A DNA stretch of 32,753 nt, taken from assembly GCA_009801015.1 (NCBI GenBank), contig VHZZ01009299.1, forward strand, positions 30,034-62,786, in the 5' to 3' direction. The notes beneath the pieces were generated by a model that was not told the DNA's origin, ran no database searches, and was given only the letters and a program-made list of their open reading frames with translations. The stretch comes from Silene noctiflora (Eukaryota; Streptophyta; Magnoliopsida; Caryophyllales; Caryophyllaceae). Both the position numbers and the translations under genes were made by a program. This document shows positions 31,501 to 32,753 of the stretch, piece by piece (positions within the stretch are counted from its first letter, which is position 1; the number at the start of each line of letters is the position of its first letter).

Positions 31501-31669
31501 ATTCATCTCACTAATATGGGCAGTGTTTCTGTATGTTACCCCTTTTCAGGTGATTGCTATGCTGGTGGGACTTTACATGTTGAGGCATCCAAGATTTCGG
31601 TCCAAGATGCCTTCAGTTCCTGTGAACTTCTTTAAAAGACTGCCCTCGAAATCCGATATGCTTTTATAA
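28568..31669 (+). CDS. MCTP10: Multiple C2 domain and transmembrane region protein (MCTP10-like; QUIRKY/FTIP family)
   Basis: An intronless 1033-aa protein, the usual gene form for plant MCTPs. C2A spans about 3-130 (LVVEVLDASDLMPKDGQGSA). It is followed by a disordered linker with a HHHH run and a QP repeat. C2B starts at 298 (MHYLYVSVVKARDLPVMD, then GSLDPYVEVKLGNYK), C2C at about 460 and C2D at about 625 (GRLTDPYCVAKYG). The C-terminal PRT_C-type region has membrane segments around 858-893 and 974-1007 and ends SKSDMLL, a hallmark of the family. C2C reads APMTVVKV where DPYV is usual, so it probably lacks full Ca2+ coordination, as I recall for relatives. Plant MCTPs bind anionic lipids and tether ER to plasma membrane, including at plasmodesmata; FTIP1 helps move FT protein and QUIRKY acts in organ shape signalling. 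From memory, the sequence follows Arabidopsis MCTP10 most closely, including RSKVYFSPKLYYLR and ESTHFSSDLQPSSKHLRKP. Subfamily choice is less certain than family. Confidence 0.95.
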   Translation: MARLVVEVLDASDLMPKDGQGSASPFVEVDFDNQRQKTQTKFKDLNPVWNQKLVFNVPDPGELPDKTIEVTVYNDRKAEHGQQKNFLGRVRISGVSVSVPEFGTEMEPLSLVPQRYPLDKRGMFSHIKGDIGLRIYLVNDPSVAFSSAPPPEEELKRSLYDDEVIPNHGFDNEANVRNYENVGTDYTENKKSSKKKEKPQPEVRTFRSIPAKSPASEPHHHHNYEKQDQPQPQPQPQFSSVQYRADYMRPSPPQAMMMQMPGKKPDYELVETRPPVAAHMGYRKGDNIGSTYDLVEQMHYLYVSVVKARDLPVMDITGSLDPYVEVKLGNYKGVTRHLEKNQNPIWNQIFAFSKERLQSNLLEVAVKDKDFGKDDFVGKVMFDLTEVPMRVPPDSPLAPQWYKLEDKKGMRGIRGEVMLAVWMGTQADEAFPEAWHSDAHSVSHHNLTNTRSKVYFSPKLYYLRVHVIEAQDLVPSDRGRAPMTVVKVQLGNQLRVTRPSPAPALNPIWNDELMFVASEPFDEYIIVQVEDKVGPGRDEALGRMIIPVREIPHRMETHKPPDTRWFNLLKPHSGDEEGERKERMKFSSKIHLRMFLEAGYHVLDESTHFSSDLQPSSKHLRKPPIGILELGILSAKNLLPMKGKEGRLTDPYCVAKYGSKWVRTRTLLDTLAPKWNEQYTWEVHDPCTIITVGVFDNCHVAGKDDVRDQRVGKVRIRLSTLETDRIYSHYYPLLVLTPGGLKKHGELQLAVRFTCTAWVNMVAKYGMPLLPKMHYVQPIPVRHIDWLRHQAMQIVAARLARAEPPLRREVVEYMLDVDYHMFSLRRSKANFFRIMSVLSGISAVCRWFNDVCSWRNPITTCLVHVLFLILVCYPELILPTIFLYLFVIGVWNYRFRPRNPPHMDARLSQAEHSHPDELDEEFDTFPTSRPNDMVRMRYDRLRSVAGRVQAVVGDLATQGERAQALLSWRDPRATAIFIFISLIWAVFLYVTPFQVIAMLVGLYMLRHPRFRSKMPSVPVNFFKRLPSKSDMLL
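28999..29040. repeat. Perfect 20-bp inverted repeat with 2-bp spacer inside the MCTP coding sequence
   Basis: CTTCTCTTCAGCTCCTCCTC (28999-29018), CC, then its exact reverse complement at 29021-29040. The segment is in frame and encodes SSAPPPEEELKRS in the linker after C2A. The mRNA could form a very stable hairpin. Confidence 0.97.
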
Positions 31670-32000
31670 CAGAGTTAACATTCAGGCCTTAAATAAACTA
31701 CAGTAAGAGGGATCATTTTCCTGCAAATTGAGGTTCATGGTGAAGAACTCACTTCTCCGGAAACCTACCCGTTTTCCCTCTTGCTCATGTAATGTAATGT
31801 AAAGAACTCTAGCAATTGTTTTTTTTTACGGTGTTTTTTTTTTCTTCAGATTTTGTTCAATTAGTTAAAAAGTGAGCAATAATATGAAATTTTGGCATAA
31901 TGTATCGATGCTGGAATTATGTATTGCATGTAAAAGGGTAAAGATTTCAATAGAAGTGTACTGTTATTGAGCCCCGGAAGCTTCAAAAGATAGACATGAT
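31670..32000 (+). other. Probable 3' UTR of the MCTP gene
   Basis: Following TAA at 31667-31669, the TGTAATGTAATGTAAAG stretch near 31786-31803 and the later T-rich runs suit plant polyadenylation control. The cleavage point is not determined. Confidence 0.45.
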
Positions 32001-32056
32001 AATGTATTCCGGTCCTTGGAGACTTTGATTGTCCTGCGAGCATTCTCAAGGCTTGT

Positions 32057-32180
32057 CGCGTGCACTATAGGGGAAGCATCGATCACGACTTGATTTACTC
32101 CTGCCTGATGCTGTGTATCGCTTGCACTACAAGGGAAGCATTGATCACGACTTGATTTACTCCTGCCTGAAGCTGTGTTG
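32057..32180 (+). repeat. 62-bp tandem duplication
   Basis: TGCACTAYARGGGAAGCATY followed by GATCACGACTTGATTTACTC and CTGCCTGAWGCTGTGT occurs at 32061 and 32123. The copies are about 90% identical. They have no coding sense that I can recognise. Confidence 0.85.
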
Positions 32181-32221
32181 AGTATACGGGTTGAGTACCT
32201 GAGTTACTTCCACTGAAACTC

Positions 32222-32259
32222 GCCATCTTCCGACACAAGAGATGGCCATCTTCCGACAC
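32222..32259 (+). repeat. 15-bp direct repeat, period 23
   Basis: GCCATCTTCCGACAC occurs exactly at 32222-32236 and 32245-32259. It lies just after the 62-bp duplication, in the same locally unstable stretch. Confidence 0.8.
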
Positions 32260-32264
32260 GAGAT

Positions 32265-32753
32265 TCTCAAGTGAATGATTTTATTTGAGTAGGATCGTAT
32301 TCGGGATAATTTGCTATTCGTTTATCTTAGCCAACCAAATAACCAACTACAAATAATATACACAAATTGTTATATATATAACACGGTCTTTATATGCATT
32401 TATTCCATCTTTTTGCATGCATTTCTATGCATTATTAAGTAGCGGTATCTACTATTTTTCCTTGTTTTGGCTACTTTGGGCCGTGTTGTGTTTTATGCAG
32501 GTTATAGACCCCGAGTATGTGCAAACAAGTTAAAACACGTCACTTAAGCTTCTAATCTCGGCCTTGGTATGAAATGAGCTTGGAAACCATCCTTTTTAGA
32601 GTCCTTAGTGAAGTAAGGAAGCTTATCTAGCAAAAGAAAGAGCTTCACGTTATTAGTGCTGATAGGTTATCGCACACCTATGCAAAAATACCCTTTGGTA
32701 CAACACAAGAAATGTAGTATTAAGGGGTCGAATCCACAGAGAGCTCGGTAGTT
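32265..32753. other. Unassigned sequence at the window edge
   Basis: The last 490 bases show no open frame of note. The TATGCATTTATT and GGGGTCGAATCCACAGAG strings have the feel of dispersed repeat DNA, but I cannot assign a family or boundaries. Confidence 0.35.

Noticed and set aside
794-31669. A functional cluster linking the bHLH, DLN-motif and MCTP genes
   Set aside because: The genes are widely spaced, unrelated in family and separated by transposon-rich DNA. Shared relevance to flowering in other species is not evidence of a cluster.
32380-32753. Possible start of a larger interspersed element at the window edge
   Set aside because: The words look repeat-like, but I see no ends, coding domains or primer site that would support a family.

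Overview
This is nuclear DNA from a flowering plant, most likely a eudicot. Three protein-coding genes with plant-specific architectures sit in AT-rich DNA full of small non-autonomous transposons (Stowaway-like, hAT-like, Mutator-like foldback MITEs, SINEs, Helitron ends). The style of the MITEs and of the TTGAACTGAA-rich repeats makes me lean to Caryophyllales, but that is a weak inference. A run of 25 Ns shows that this is a scaffolded draft assembly. I see no tRNA or rRNA gene, no CRISPR array, and no recognisable reverse transcriptase, integrase or transposase gene.

Layout. (1) 794-8030, plus strand: a five-exon bHLH transcription factor of the FBH/AKS type (bHLH80/bHLH81-like, 272 aa as assembled). 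All four introns have GT-AG borders, all in phase 0. Introns 3 and 4 are about 2.8 kb each and carry transposon relics. (2) 8.5-13.2 kb: an intergenic MITE nest, including a Stowaway element inserted into another element whose unoccupied paralogue lies at 17.6 kb. (3) About 13.2-16.5 kb, plus strand: a gene with a probable untranslated first exon, a leader intron carrying a tandem duplication with two SINE-like bodies, and one coding exon (15028-16236, 402 aa). Its protein has three DLN (EAR-type) motifs and resembles the C-terminal part of plant TFIIS/SUO-family nuclear proteins. (4) 16.5-28.4 kb: about 12 kb without a convincing gene, with two SINEs, two Helitron-type termini, several MITEs and blocks of TTGAACTGAA-like repeat. 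(5) 28568-31669, plus strand: an intronless 1033-aa MCTP (four C2 domains plus C-terminal membrane segments), closest from memory to Arabidopsis MCTP10 and related to QUIRKY and FTIP1. (6) 31.7-32.75 kb: its 3' UTR, a 62-bp tandem duplication and unassigned sequence.

The three genes are independent units, all on the plus strand, with no sign of joint function. The FBH class and the FTIP/MCTP class have both been tied to flowering in Arabidopsis, but nothing here shows that these neighbours cooperate. I did not find a new biological system. The observations most worth a second look are a perfect 20-bp inverted repeat with a 2-bp spacer inside the MCTP reading frame, two transposon insertions whose empty sites are preserved in the same window, and a DLN-motif gene that seems to lack the TFIIS domain of its relatives.
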